A stretch of DNA of 64,000 bases. It comes from Orientallactaga sibirica. Lineage: Eukaryota > Chordata > Mammalia > Rodentia > Dipodidae. How positions within the stretch are numbered: position 1 is the stretch's first letter; every line of letters begins with the position of its first letter. The position numbers were made by a program, and so were the translations under genes. The stretch covers positions 29,211,001-29,275,000 of the forward strand of contig JAEOAD010000025.1 of the NCBI GenBank assembly GCA_036365145.1. The letters run 5' to 3'. Of the stretch, positions 44,215 through 54,449 are shown in pieces. Below the pieces are notes generated by a model that worked only from the letters and a program-made list of their open reading frames with translations, had not been told where the DNA came from and made no database searches.

Positions 44215-44410
44215 GCCCAGGCTGACCTGGAATTAAGGGTCTCTCTGGCCCAGGCTGACCTGGCGATCCTCCTACCTCTGCCTCCCGAGTGCTGGGATTA
44301 AAGGTGTGTGCCACCACGCCCGGCTTTCTGGCTAGTTTTGAATTCATGGTGATCTACCTACCTCAGCCCCTGAGTGCTGGCTTTATAGATATGAGCCACT
44401 GTGCCCACAA
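44085..44410 (-). repeat. Old B1 split by a younger B1
   Basis: The left part 44085-44165 (GAGGCAGGGTCTTATTATAG…) and the right part 44327-44410 (TGAATTCATGGTGATCTACC…) belong to one old B1. The younger B1 sits between, flanked by GGCTAGTTTT on both sides (44161 and 44330). Confidence 0.85.
44170..44326 (-). repeat. Young B1 inside the old B1
   Basis: A 47-nt poly-T run, then a rearranged B1 in which CCCAGGCTGACCTGG appears twice, then CACCACGCCCGGC. Confidence 0.9.
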
Positions 44411-44411
44411 A

Positions 44412-44575
44412 AACCTTTTTTTTTTTTTTTTGGTTTTGCAAGGTGGGGTCTCACTGTGGTCCAGGTGGACCTGGAATTCACTATGTAGTCTCAGGGTGGC
44501 CTCGAACTCTCGGCAATCCTCCTGTCTCTGCCTCCTGAGTGCTGGAATTAAAGGCGTGTGCCACCACGCCCGGCA
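44412..44575 (-). repeat. B1 SINE
   Basis: Antisense B1, GCAAGGTGGGGTCTCACTG to CACCACGCCCGGC. Confidence 0.95.
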
Positions 44576-44734
44576 CAAAAAACATTTTTGTGTATATGTG
44601 TAGTATGTTCAGTTTGAGTATGTGTGTATATGTCTGAATGTTGTGTGCATATGTACGTGTGCAGATGTGCTCAGATGTGCAGAACCTAGAAGAGAATGTC
44701 AGGTGTTTTTCCCCTACAGCTTGTACACATACTT

Positions 44735-44872
44735 TAATGAGAAGAGTGCTTGCCCATGAGTACTGTGGAATCAAATGTGGGTCATGGTTTGCAGTGGATA
44801 GAGGCCCTGGTGTGCTCATTCTCTTCTCTCTCTCTCTCTCCCTCTCATAAATACATTAAATAAAACTTTATA
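44735..44872 (+). repeat. Old B2-type SINE fragment
   Basis: Tail half kept: GTTTGCAGTGGATAGAGGCC…TCATTCTCTTCTCTC. The head is unrecognisable. Confidence 0.7.
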
Positions 44873-44885
44873 TAAAAAAGAAAGT

Positions 44886-45067
44886 GGCGGACTAGAGAGA
44901 TGGCTTAGCGGTTAAGGCTAAGAACGTCGGTTCAAATCTCCAGGTCCCATGTTTAGCCAGATGCAGTGACGCAAGGGTGCAATGCTGCACTTGACCACAA
45001 GGGGGCACATGCATCTGGATTTCTTTCGCAGCAGCTGAGAGACTGCTGGCGCACCCATCTCTGCCCA

Positions 45068-45098
<31 letters not shown>

Positions 45099-45120
45099 GT
45101 GTCTCTCTCCAAAAAAAAAG
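44886..45120 (+). repeat. B2-type SINE, long subfamily
   Basis: Sense copy with CAGTGACGCAAGGGTGC and GCAGCAGCTGAGAGACTGC. Confidence 0.95.
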
Positions 45121-45122
45121 TG

Positions 45123-45220
45123 GGGCACAGACACCTCACAGTTGTCCTCTGACCTCCACACACACGCCAAGGCACACGCGTACCCATACACACCCATACC
45201 CACATACATACAAAATAAAT
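45123..45220. repeat. CA-rich simple repeat
   Basis: Imperfect ACACAC / CATACAC sequence. Confidence 0.75.
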
Positions 45221-45261
45221 AAAAATTTAAAATCTTAGTAATACAGTTATATATAATACCT

Positions 45262-45495
45262 ATTTTTTGGTGTGTATGTGGTGTGTGTTGCTTGTGCATG
45301 TATGTGCAGATTCATGTGGCCCTGTGCACATGCATGGAGACCGGAGGAGGGCCTTTAGTCCTCCTCTATTGCTCTTCCTCCTTACTTCCTTGACACAGGG
45401 GCTCTCATTGACCCTGGAGCTCATGCTACCTTTTGGTTACACAGGCTGAATGGCAAACCCAGGATCCTGCTGTCTCTGCCCCCCTTCCGCTCCCC
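45262..45495 (+). repeat. TG-linked rodent repeat, unnamed
   Basis: TGTGTATGTGGTGTGTGTTG, then CATGCATGGAGACCGGAGGA, GGGGCTCTCATTGACCCTGGAGC and a B1-like end. The TG run, ATGGAGRCCRGAGG and GACASAGTCTCT parts recur at 63252-63425. I recognise a common rodent pattern but not the family name. Confidence 0.5.
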
Positions 45496-45582
45496 AGTGC
45501 TTGAGCCTTTGTGTGCATGCTGGGATGATGATAAAAGAAATGGGAGCACTTGCTTTTGAATACTTTAAAAATGATTTATTAT

Positions 45583-45735
45583 GAGCTGAGTGTGGTCGCT
45601 CATGCCTTTAATCCCAGCACTTGGGAGGCAGAAATAGGGAAGATCGCTGTGAGTTCAAGGTCACCCTGAGACTACATAGTTAATTCCAGGTCAGCCTGGG
45701 CCAGAGTGAGACCCTACCTAGAAAAAAAAAAATTT
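45583..45735 (+). repeat. B1 SINE
   Basis: Sense B1 with GAGCTGAGTGTGGTCGCTCA head. Confidence 0.95.
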
Positions 45736-45764
45736 TATTATTTAATTTAAAAATATGTTTAATA

Positions 45765-45973
45765 TTTTTAATTTATTTATTTGAGAGAATGAGAGAGGGG
45801 GAAAGAGGCAGATATAGAGAGACTGGTGCTCCGGGGCCTGTAGCCACTGCAAATGAACTCCAGATGCAAGCACCACCTTGTGCACCCAGCTTACATGCAT
45901 ACTGGGAAGTAGAACCTGGGTCCTTAGGCTTCCCAGGCAGGTGCCTTAACCACTAAGCCATCTCTCCAGCCCA
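45765..45973 (-). repeat. B2-type SINE
   Basis: Antisense full-length copy. Confidence 0.95.
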
Positions 45974-45974
45974 G

Positions 45975-46172
45975 TTTATTATTTATTTACAAACAAAGGG
46001 GGAGAGAGGGAGGGAGCGAATAGGTGTGCCAGGGCATCTTGCCACTGCAAATGAGCTCCAGATGCATGCACCATTTTGTGCATCTGGCTTTATGTGGGTA
46101 CTGGGGAATCAAGCCTAGGCCATCAGGCTTTGCAAGCAACCGCCTTTAATCATGGAGTCACCTCCCCAGCCC
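45975..46172 (-). repeat. B2-type SINE
   Basis: Antisense full-length copy directly after the previous one. Confidence 0.9.
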
Positions 46173-46184
46173 TGGAAATACTTT

Positions 46185-46392
46185 TTTTTAATATAGATTT
46201 TATCTTATTTATTTATTTATTTGAGACAGCGAAAGGCAGAGAGTGAGAATGGGTGTGCCAGGGCCTCTCGCCACTGCAAACGAACTCCAGACACATGTAC
46301 CACCTTGTGCATCTGGCTTACATGGGAGAATTGAATTGGGGTCCTTAGGCTTCGCAGGCACACGCCTTAACCGCTAAGCTGTCTCTCCAGCC
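46185..46392 (-). repeat. B2-type SINE
   Basis: Antisense copy. CCCTGGAAATACTTTTTTT precedes it and is repeated after it at about 46390. Confidence 0.95.
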
Positions 46393-46868
46393 CTGGAAAT
46401 ACTTTTTTTTTATAGATTTTATTTTTTTTTATTTATTTAGTTTGAGACAGCCCAGGCTGAGAATTCACTCTATTCTCAGGGTGGAGAATCACGGTGATTC
46501 TCCTACCTCTGCCTCCCAAGTGCTGGGATTAAATGAACCACCAGACACATGCTTTTGACCTTATGTTGCACATCTGGCTCCCACCATGTTGGCTGAGGAC
46601 CAAATGCCAGTGACTGGTGGCCATTTCAGGCACATGCCATCAGCCTGATGGCTCAGGAGGCCAGCCCTGAAATCTTTCATTTATTTTGCACCAGCGCATT
46701 TTTTATTTGTGCAGGGACAGAATCACCTAGCCCAGGCTGACTGATGTTAATTCACTCTGGGAATTCTCATGGGTGGCCAGGTTTTGAACTCAGCTTGTTG
46801 ATCCTCCTAACCTCTGCCTCCCAAGTGCTGTTATTAAGATGGCTGCGCCACCAATCCTGATTGGGTGA
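46393..46868. other. Woven mosaic of B1, B2 and single-copy DNA
   Basis: Short blocks from three sources alternate. From antisense B1: CCCAGGCTGA, CTACCTCTGCCTCCCAAGTG. From the B2 copy at 46185-46392: CCAGACACATG, GCACATCTGGCT. From the single-copy text at 46869-47075: TTTTGACCTTATG, CCACCATGTTG, GACCAAATGCCAG, TGTGCAGGGACAGAATCACCTAG. Order is kept within each source. Confidence 0.8.
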
Positions 46869-47400
46869 AAGGACTTTTGACCTTATGTTTGAGCAATCAG
46901 AGCTGGTCCTCCCACCATGTTGACTGTAGGACCAAATGCCAGCGACTGGTGGCCATTTCCTGCACTGCACATCAGCCTGATGGCCTCAGGAGGCCACTGA
47001 CATCTGTCATCCAACTTTGCAGTGGTATTTGTGCAGGGACAGAATCACCTAGTAGCACCGAACGTATCTGATGTTAGGCGACGCCTGAGTGTACATGTAG
47101 GTGCCTGGGTTTCCCTCCTCTCTGCGTCAGCAGTCCCATTGGGGAATGAAAGGGTTAGTGTGGGTCTGATCCTCATGGGCACCAACTTTTCAGGGCAGGA
47201 AACATTTTGCTCTTGTTTCTGAATGTCTAAGCTTCTTCCACCTTCTTAGCCAAGTACCTAGTGACCAGATGCTTCCACTCCACAAGTGTGTGTGGCATTA
47301 CTGTGAGAATACCAGCTTTAGGGGCGTAATGTTGGCGCCCATGGAAGAACCACAGGCCAGCACCAGACAGTAGGAGATCAACAGCCAAAATGCACACAAA
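46869..47400. other. Unassigned intergenic sequence
   Basis: Single-copy-looking text; its first 200 bp supply blocks to the mosaic on its left. No gene recognised. Confidence 0.5.
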
Positions 47401-47401
47401 A

Positions 47402-47490
47402 AAGAAGTGCTTGCTGCTATGGTCATGCAAAAAAAAAAAAAAAATCACAAAAAAGAAGTGCTTGCTGCTATGGTCATGCAAAAAAAAATC
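47402..47490 (+). repeat. 45-bp tandem duplication
   Basis: AAAAGAAGTGCTTGCTGCTA-TGGTCATGCAAAA appears twice in a row, separated by an A run. Confidence 0.95.
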
Positions 47491-47494
47491 ATAA

Positions 47495-47695
47495 ACTCAG
47501 TCCTTTTCTTTCTTTCTTTTCCTTTCCTCTCCTTCCTTTCTTCCTTTCTTTTTTTTTCGAGGTAGGGTCTCACTGTAGCCTAGGCTGATCTGGAATTCAC
47601 TATGTAGTCTCAAGGTGGCCTCAAATTCACAGCGATCCTCCTGCTTCTGCCTCCCGAGTGCTGGGATCAAAGGCGTGCGCCACCACGCCAGGCAC
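47495..47695 (-). repeat. B1 SINE with CTTT-rich tail
   Basis: Antisense B1; TTCTTTCTTTTCC run then CGAGGTAGGGTCTCACTG. Confidence 0.95.
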
Positions 47696-47804
47696 ACAGG
47701 AGTTGGTTCTAAAGCTGTCCTTTCCACACAAAGAAAATTCTTACTTCAAATGAATTTTAAGCTCTCAAGGTGACTTGGAGAGAACATTGACCTAACTACA
47801 AGAT

Positions 47805-47866
47805 CTTGTTTTTTTTTTTTTTTCTTCAAGGTAGGGTCTCACCCTAGCCCAGGCTGACCAATTCTT
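47805..47866 (-). repeat. B1 fragment, cut off
   Basis: Poly-T, AAGGTAGGGTCTCACCCTAG, CAGGCTGACC, then abrupt switch to other DNA. Confidence 0.85.
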
Positions 47867-47867
47867 C

Positions 47868-48015
47868 TTCTAAATGTAACCCTTCTGTGATTTGGAACTT
47901 GACCTCCCTTCTCTCTTAAAGGCTTGTGTAAAATTACACCCAGTGTTGATTCTTCTTCTAAATGTAACACAATTTGGAGTGCCTTCTCTCTGGGCTTGTG
48001 TAAAATTAGTGGTGT
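47868..48015 (+). repeat. Imperfect local duplication
   Basis: TTCTTCTTCTAAATGTAAC…GATTTGGA…CCTTCTCTC…GGCTTGTGTAAAATTA occurs at 47868-47945 and again at 47948-48008, the second copy missing internal segments. Confidence 0.9.
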
Positions 48016-48865
48016 TGAGCTTAATGAACACAAAGATTCCTTCCGGCAGCCCAGGAGTTGAGTTCCCTACAATTCCCTAAGCTCCGCAGGCCATTAGTGA
48101 GTCTGCCCTGGTCTCCTGGCATCACAGAGCGAGGCCTGGAGCAGGACAGTACGTGAGCTGTCCACCTGTCTGGGACAGACAGAAGCCTGAGCACCCTGCT
48201 GGGCTCCTCAGCTGAGGCCAGCGGGCTCAGACAGCTCTGAGGTTGGTGGGAACCCTACTGGTCCAGAAACGGACAACTTGCAGCGACTGATCCTTTGATG
48301 AGCTGTCCAGGAGGGGGCTTAGAGGGGAGTCTTCTAGCATGTTCCCAATTCCCTTCCTCCGCTCAGAGACTGCCAGTCTTCCTTCTTACACGCCTACACT
48401 GGCTTGGCATCTACCCACCAGCCTGGTCCAGAGCCTTGAGCATGGAGTACCGGCTCTGGCCACCGGAGGGCACTCTTGCAACGTGGAGACCAACAGCGGG
48501 GCGGCTGCCTCCCATTTTTGCCAGAACATCTGGGTTTGGGGAAGCCATTCACTGCTTCCTGGGCTCTCAGTTGAGGCCGGTCTCTCCCTTTTCTAGAGAC
48601 ATTTTGGGTTGTCACAAGTGGGTGGGGGCGGGTGCTGTTAGTGAGCTCTGGATATGGGCCTCGTGTACTAACTAAACATCGAGGGTGCACAGAGCAGCTC
48701 CGCCCAATGATGAGTCATGTAAGGAACCAAAACTGCCCACTGCAGGCACAGGTCTGCTCCACTGGGATATGCTACCTGCAGCGAAAGCCCACCTGAAGGT
48801 CAGTCCTTGAGCTTTACCTGGGCCTTACCTCCCCCTGAAGGGAAATGTTAGAACAGGAATCCCAA
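48016..48865. other. Unassigned intergenic sequence
   Basis: Moderately GC-rich, repeat-poor. Open frames up to 126 codons on the plus strand have no recognisable domain. Confidence 0.45.
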
Positions 48866-48867
48866 AG

Positions 48868-49010
48868 TAGCCGGGCATGGTGGCGCACGCCTTTAATCCC
48901 AGCACTCGGGAGGCAGAGGTAGGAGGATGGCCGTGAGTTCGAGGCCACCCTGAGACTACATAGTGAATTTCAGGTCAGCCTGGGCTAGAGTGAGACCCTA
49001 CCTCGAAAAA
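48868..49010 (+). repeat. B1 SINE
   Basis: Sense young B1, flanked by AATCCCAAAG (before) and AATCCCAAAG (after), a 10-bp target duplication. Confidence 0.95.
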
Positions 49011-49039
49011 AAAAAATCCCAAAGCAGATTTTGGGTTTT

Positions 49040-49185
49040 GGGGTGTTTTGTTTTGTTTTGCTTTTTCGAGGTAGGGTCTCACTCTAGTTCAGGCTGACCT
49101 GGAATTCATCATGTAATCTCAGGGTGGCCTCGAACTCACGGCCATCCTCCTACCTCTGCCTCCCAAATTCTGGGACCAAAGGCTT
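49040..49185 (-). repeat. B1 SINE, end lost
   Basis: Antisense B1 interrupted after GGACCAAAGGCTTG by the next SINE. Confidence 0.9.
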
Positions 49186-49392
49186 GTATTTATTTGAGAG
49201 AGGGAAAGAGAAAGGGTGGAGGGGGGGAGAGGGAGAGAAAATGGGCACGCCAAGGCCTCCAGTCACTGCAAACGAACTCCAGATGTGTGCGCCTCCTTGT
49301 GCATCTGGTTTACATGGGTCCTGGGAAATCAAACCTGGATCCTTTGGCTCTGCAGGCAAACGCCTTAACTACTAAGCCATCTCTCCAGTCCT
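49186..49392 (-). repeat. B2-type SINE
   Basis: Antisense full-length copy. Confidence 0.95.
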
Positions 49393-49394
49393 AT

Positions 49395-49545
49395 TTTTTG
49401 TTTTTTTGAGGTAGGGTCTCACTCTAGCCCAGGCTGACCTGGAACTCACTATGTAGTCTCAGGGTGGCCTTGAACTCATGGCAATCCTCCTACCTCTGCC
49501 TTTCAAGTGCTGGGATTAAAGACACGTGCCACCATGCCTGGCCCA
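49395..49545 (-). repeat. B1 SINE
   Basis: Antisense B1 ending CACCATGCCTGGC; AAAGCAGATTTT after it matches 49020-49030, so the whole cluster 49031-49546 probably sits in one target. Confidence 0.95.
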
Positions 49546-50380
49546 AAGCAGATTTTCATCATCTGAAATGTGGGGTTTGGAGCCACCACAAAGCACTGAA
49601 GACAAGGTGGGGCCAGGTTGAGGACACATGGAGGACCCTGTCATGGAGAAAGCCGGTCCTGGCCTCTGTGAACAGGTCACACAGCCTAAGACCTGCTGTG
49701 TCACACGAGCCCTGCCATGTCATTGTTAGGAAGCCACGGGGCTGGTGTTTGCACTGCTAAGAAGCAGCCTTTGGTTTTGGGGGAAGTGGGAAGCAGGTTT
49801 ACCATGGCCCCGGGGAATACCCGTAAAAAGCCTGGGTCACATTTTTTGCCTTTGAGCTGAGGGAGGGAGACCCTTTCTCGGAGCCCCGCTTGGGAGCGAT
49901 CTAGAAGTTTCTGTGGGTGAGGGCCTCACTGGCCTATTTTAGGTCTCTCCTTCCCCGCCTGGTCAAGGGACAATATATGGTCACAGGACTGAAAAGCCAC
50001 AGAAAGAAGATGTGAGGGGAAATGTCAAGCAGCTCTGAGCGGGACAGGGACAGCGGGCAGAGGGGAACACTCTGCCTCCCCAGTTAACGTCCTGCCATAG
50101 AAAAGACAGGAGACCTATCCTAGCCACGTGCTCAGCAGGCTAGAGTCAGGAGAGCAACGTGGCTCCATGGCCTTGGTTTGGGTGGCATATGTCTTTTTTG
50201 GCACACCTGTGGTGAAGCAAAACATGTACTCCACACCCCCTCCCACCCCCTCCACCCCCGGCATCCCGAAGCTTCTCATCCTTAGAGCCCAAGAGACAGA
50301 GGAAGATGGGCCCTTCCCACAGCCTCCTTTCTTACTCCCATCTGTAGACTTCCTCTAGGGTCCTGGGCAGGGGCCTGAGG
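49546..50380. other. Unassigned, downstream of ETV3L remnant
   Basis: Repeat-poor, GC-moderate DNA. Could include the former ETV3L 3' UTR; no exon is recognised. Confidence 0.4.
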
Positions 50381-50407
50381 TGTCTCTCTCTCTCTCTCTC
50401 TCTCTCT
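50381..50407. repeat. (CT)n microsatellite
   Basis: About 13 CT units. Confidence 0.95.
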
Positions 50408-50869
50408 CAAAGAGTGGTAGGAGGAAGAAGATTGGCCAGCTGTCTTTCTAGTCCTACTCCAGGTTCAAGCCCTCACCCAACCTCTCCAACCTTCCCAGCA
50501 AGCTCCTGGGTGGCTAGATTGGAGCTCAGCTGGTTGGTGTGCCATAGTATGTACACGCCTGCCCACCTCCACACCAACACATGTACATGTGCACGCACAC
50601 AAATAATAATAATAATGTCTTTAAAGTTGAGACGAATAATGTCTCCTTAGCCGGGTGAGCAGTTTGGTGGAAGAGGAGGGCTCCATCTCAGTCTCCCCAA
50701 GCCCACATCCATGCCTTTCTCGGAGGCCCTCACTGTGGCCCAGTCTCACTCCTTCAAATCCTCCTGCAAGTTCAGCTAATGCCCAGCCAGGAGGACGTGC
50801 AAAATCAGAGGCAGATGGAAGGGGGACAGATGGAGTTGGAGGAGCATTCCCCTTCACAGCCTTCTCTCC

Positions 50870-51300
50870 AATGAAGGATGATCCAAGCGCCCCATGGCTC
50901 TGAGGTTCCCTGAAGTGGTGACAACAGGGCTTCCCTCCAGGTTTGAGCTCACGGGTCTCTGAGGAGAAGCCGTCGCTGGGAGGTAGGTGCCCCTTTGGCC
51001 CCACTGCGAGGTCAGGCTGTACCACCATCTCCTCGGGTCCGAGGGACTGGAGCTGAAGTCTTTTTCCAGTGCCCGGCCAGCAGGGAAAGCCCTGGAAAAT
51101 GCTGGGGACACTGGGGATCTAGGGATATCCGGTTCAGGGGACCCGAGGAGCTGCTGCTCTGAGGGGAAAGGAAGCAAGAAGAGCTGTGATTGGCAGGTCC
51201 TTTCACAGGGGAGGGAAGGCAGCAGAGCAGCAGCGAAGGAGGCACAGCCAGGCAGGTGGCCTAGGCAAGGGGCACAGCCAAATCCCAGAGGCCCACAGGG
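50870..51300 (-). pseudogene. ETV3L: ETV3L last exon remnant
   Basis: Reading down from 51300, the minus strand gives GPLGFG…LPGCASFA…FPSEQQLLG…PDI in one frame, then HFPGLSLLAG in a second, then ETRELKPGG in a third. These follow the order of the ETV3L C-terminal region (proline-rich, PSEQQ, HFPGL.LLAG, ETRRLK, NL..). The frame switches show it is broken. The last codons near 50880 (GNLRAMGRLDHP) resemble the family end, but the stop cannot be fixed. The upstream edge of this exon is not clear. Confidence 0.85.
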
Positions 51301-51394
51301 AAAGGGTCAAGAGGGTGTTCTCCCTTTGAGATGCTTTTTGAGTTCCCATTTGCTATTTCTTTCTCCCCTCTCTCGTGATCTCTATCGTTCTCTC

Positions 51395-51628
51395 TCTCTC
51401 TCTCTTTTTTTGGAGACAGAGAGAGAGGGACAGTTAGAGAATGGGGGTGCCAGCAGCATCTCAGCAGCTGTGAATGAACTCCAGATGCGTGCACCCCTTG
51501 TGGGAAAGTGTGGCATTGCACCCTTGTGTCACTTTTTGCATCTGGCTAAACGTGGGACCTGGAGAATTTAATGGGTGTTCTTAGGTTTAGCAGGCGGGCC
51601 CCTTCACTGCTAAGCCATCTCTCCAGCC
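51395..51628 (-). repeat. B2-type SINE, long subfamily
   Basis: Antisense copy with CCTTGTGTCACTTTTTGCATC. It sits just upstream of the ETV3L last-exon remnant. Confidence 0.95.
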
Positions 51629-51629
51629 C

Positions 51630-51836
51630 TGTTTTTTTGTTGTTGTTTTTTTTTGAGACAGGGTTTCATATAACCCAGACTGGCCTTGAACTTCTGATCA
51701 CACTGCCTCCACCTCTCTAGTCCTGAGATTATAGATTACAGCACCACCTCACCCAGTTTATGTATGCTAAGGACCAAACTCAGGCCTTTGTGCACATTAG
51801 GCAGGCACTCTGCCAACTGAGCTACCACCCCAGTGT
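51630..51836 (-). repeat. B4-type SINE (B1 plus ID)
   Basis: Antisense: GAGACAGGGTTTCATATAAC…CACCACCTCACCCAG then GGACCAAACTCAGGCC…TGAGCTACCACCCCAG. Confidence 0.85.
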
Positions 51837-51897
51837 CCTTGCTCCCTCTTTCTTCGAAGTCTCCATCTCCCTCCACTCTGCCAGACTCATCCTTTTA

Positions 51898-52053
51898 CTT
51901 TTTTTTTTTTTTTTTCTTCGAGGTAGGGTCTCACTCTGGTCCAGGCTGACCTGGAATTAACTATGTAGTCTCAGGGTGGCCTCAAACTCTCAGCGATCCT
52001 CCTACCTCTGCCTCCCAAGTGCTGGGATTAAAGGTGTGCGCCACCACGCCCAG
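51898..52053 (-). repeat. B1 SINE
   Basis: Antisense young B1 ending CACCACGCCCAGC. ATCCTTTTACT flanks the pair at 51889 and 52132. Confidence 0.95.
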
Positions 52054-52054
52054 C

Positions 52055-52131
52055 TGTTTTTTGTTTTTTGAGGTAGGGTTTCACTCTAGTCCAGGCTGAC
52101 CTGGAACTCACTATGTAGTAGCAGGGTGGCC
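52055..52131 (-). repeat. B1 fragment
   Basis: Antisense B1 left half only, ending GTAGCAGGGTGGCC. Confidence 0.9.
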
Positions 52132-52139
52132 ATCCTTTT

Positions 52140-52365
52140 ACTCTTGTTCAAATTCATCAGGCATGTCCTTGGGGGAACCTCTGGACCCTGCAGCCCAGAT
52201 GGGAGCATTTTCTTACTCCCTGGAGTACTTGACTTTGAGAATCATGAAGTCAGGATGTGCTTATTTCTCTAATGTCTATGCCTCAGGCGGAGGAACTGTA
52301 TCTGTTTTGTTCTCTCCTGAATCTAGGCCAGCCGGGCACAGATTAAGTGCTCAATAAAAATGGGT
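52140..52365 (+). repeat. L2 3' end, diverged
   Basis: The end AGGCCAGCCGGGCACAGATT-AAGTGCTCAATAAAAAT resembles the L2/MIR-type terminus (…TGGCACATAGTAGGTGCTCAATAAAT). The left limit is uncertain. Confidence 0.5.
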
Positions 52366-52454
52366 GGAGACTCAGAAAGTCCACTCTTTACCCACTCTGC
52401 CTGTGTTCAAAGTCTCTCTGTAAGTTCTAGCAGGATTAAGAACTAGGTTATGGG

Positions 52455-52520
52455 GCCATGGGATTGTCACTTAAATATGCGGGACTCTGTTTCCTCATCT
52501 ATAAAGTCCTCTCTGTGGGT
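52455..52520 (+). repeat. MIR core fragment
   Basis: TTGTCACTTAAATATGCGGG followed by CTCTGTTTCCTCATCTATAAA matches the sense MIR core (…CACTTAACCTCTCTG.GCCTCAGTTTCCTCATCTGTAAA). Confidence 0.7.
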
Positions 52521-52867
52521 ACGTTCAAGTGGCACCTGCTAAGCTCATTGGTAAGAAGGGACCTGCCAAGTTCATGGCTGTGAGGCCCAGGGTTTCATGG
52601 GAGAGCCCCAGCCTTTCTTTTCTGACACTGGCCATAGCTCTCTTCATTCAAGAAGCCTTCCCCTCTTATTCCTTCCAAATCTACCCCAGGTGGCTATACT
52701 GAGCTTCATCCCGCTTTCTCAATGTTAACAAGCCTCACTGCAATGTCACATTATTCATTATTTTTATTTTAGCAAGATCACATCATTTAACTAAATGTGA
52801 TCACATAGATGAGGCTGTAATGAATACACACTTGGAAAGCAAATTAGGTATTGCCTTTTGTGATTTT

Positions 52868-52945
52868 TTTTGGGGGGGGCCCTGAGAACCAAACCCAGGG
52901 CCTTGGGCTTGCCTCCACTGAGCAACATCCTCAGCCTTCAATATT
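52868..52945 (-). repeat. ID-like SINE fragment
   Basis: CCTGAGAACCAAACCCAGGG and CCACTGAGCAACATCCTCAG resemble an antisense tRNA-derived ID end. Confidence 0.6.
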
Positions 52946-53425
52946 AGTTACTGTAGCCAGTTTATTTGATAGGAACATTTCTCAAGCCAGATTCGCGAAG
53001 GAAGAAAATAGTCACAATGAGAATCCAGGGGAAAATGCGTGGAGACCCTTGACAGTGTGTTTCCTCCCTGTGGACTGCTCTTTCCCTATCCGCCCCTAGG
53101 TCAGGAGGGGACTGTTGTTCCACAGGACTGTGGCCCTGGGGCTCTGGGGTCAGGGCTGCTCCAGAGGATAGGCAAGTGGAGGAAATTATTCCTGAGTCCT
53201 CTGATCTTTCCTACTCTTCCCGGCATGGCCCTGAAGCTTCCTGAGTCTGGCAGAGAGTCGCAGTGCTTCTCTGTCCAGCGCTTCCTCTCTGGGCTCTGCA
53301 AGCTTTCAGTGAGCATGGAGGCGAGCCTGGTAGTGTTTTAGCATCCCAGTCCAGAGCACGGCATGCAGCTGTGACCAGCCCTCTGCTGCCTTGAAACCTT
53401 CATGCCCTTCAGGGCTCTAGCACAG
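52946..53425. other. ETV3L intron region, unassigned
   Basis: Single-copy-looking, GC-moderate. Open frames of 71-100 codons lack resemblance to ETV3L or other families. Confidence 0.45.
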
Positions 53426-53429
53426 AAAG

Positions 53430-53430
<1 letters not shown>

Positions 53431-53477
<47 letters not shown>

Positions 53478-53493
53478 GTGTGTGTGTGTGTGT
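53431..53493. repeat. (TG)n microsatellite
   Basis: About 31 TG units with a single TGCG interruption. Confidence 0.97.
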
Positions 53494-53499
53494 CTTCAC

Positions 53500-53854
53500 G
53501 CCCAAGGCACTCCAATGCTGGGAAGAGCAGGTGGGTCAGAGGAACAGGAAAGGCTCCTCAGGTGTTGGTGACTCCAGGTTTCCAGACTGGTGGCCCAGCT
53601 GCCCTCACCTCATAGCCTCAGCCGCACTAGGGACAGGCCGAAGGCTCAAGGTCCTAATCTCTTAAACTGCCTAAAGTGGAGGGACAGTCCCTGGCCCCTG
53701 CACAAGAGTCCTGGGTGGGTGGCGACTCTGTGAACTTTTCCACAGCAAACCTGACCGTGCTGCTGTACGAGCAGTCGACAGCTGCCTGCACTTCCACGCT
53801 CTGCTCTCGCACCAACGCTGTGCGCTGCCATACTGGCCTTTTCCGTCCACGTCC
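53500..53854. other. ETV3L intron region, unassigned
   Basis: GC-moderate, no exon recognised. Confidence 0.4.
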
Positions 53855-54115
53855 TCTTTTGGTTCCAAGGCCTGCCCTCTGCTCCTGCTCACAGTGTTCC
53901 CCCGGCTTCCTTCCTCTAAGCTCGGCTCACACCTATGTGTCTTTGGGAAGCAGCTCAAATGTCAGTAGTCAAAGACGTCTTCCCTGGTATCCCCAGCTTC
54001 CCCTCTGTGTCAGAAAACAGTTATCATTGCACATCTACTGGCAATTGAGTGTCTTACTCACATTGGTACTTCCAGTGAGGGACAGAGCCTGGTGCATTAA
54101 GCGGAAGGTCACTAA
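53855..54115 (+). repeat. L2 3' region fragment
   Basis: AGCAGCTCAAATGTCAGTAG, ACGTCTTCCCTGGTATCCCC, TATCATTGCACATCTACTGG and AGTGAGGGACAGAGCCTGG follow the order of the L2 3' end (…CAGCTCAAATGTCACCTCC…GGCCTTCCCTGACC…). Confidence 0.7.
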
Positions 54116-54191
54116 GTATCTGATGACAGAAGAAATGCAGGAGAGGGAGCTTTGTCTGGCAGATCTCTCCTGCTCACCCCATGGCTCTTAT

Positions 54192-54432
54192 TTTCATCTA
54201 TTTATTTATTATTTATTTATTGAGAGAGACAGAGGGAGAGAATAGGTGTGCCAGGGCCTTTCAGCAGCTACAAACGAACTCCAGATGCGTGTGCCCCCCT
54301 TGTGGACATGTATGGCATTGCACGCTTGCATCACTGTTGGGTCTGACTACACGTGGGCTCTGGAGGATTTTGAACAGGAGTTCTTAGGCTTTGCAGGCAA
54401 GCGCCTTAACTGCTAAGCCATCTCTCTAGCCC
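54192..54432 (-). repeat. B2-type SINE, long subfamily
   Basis: Antisense copy with a perfect 17-bp target duplication CACCCCATGGCTCTTAT at 54175-54191 and 54433-54449, indicating a fairly recent insertion. Confidence 0.97.
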
Positions 54433-54449
54433 CACCCCATGGCTCTTAT

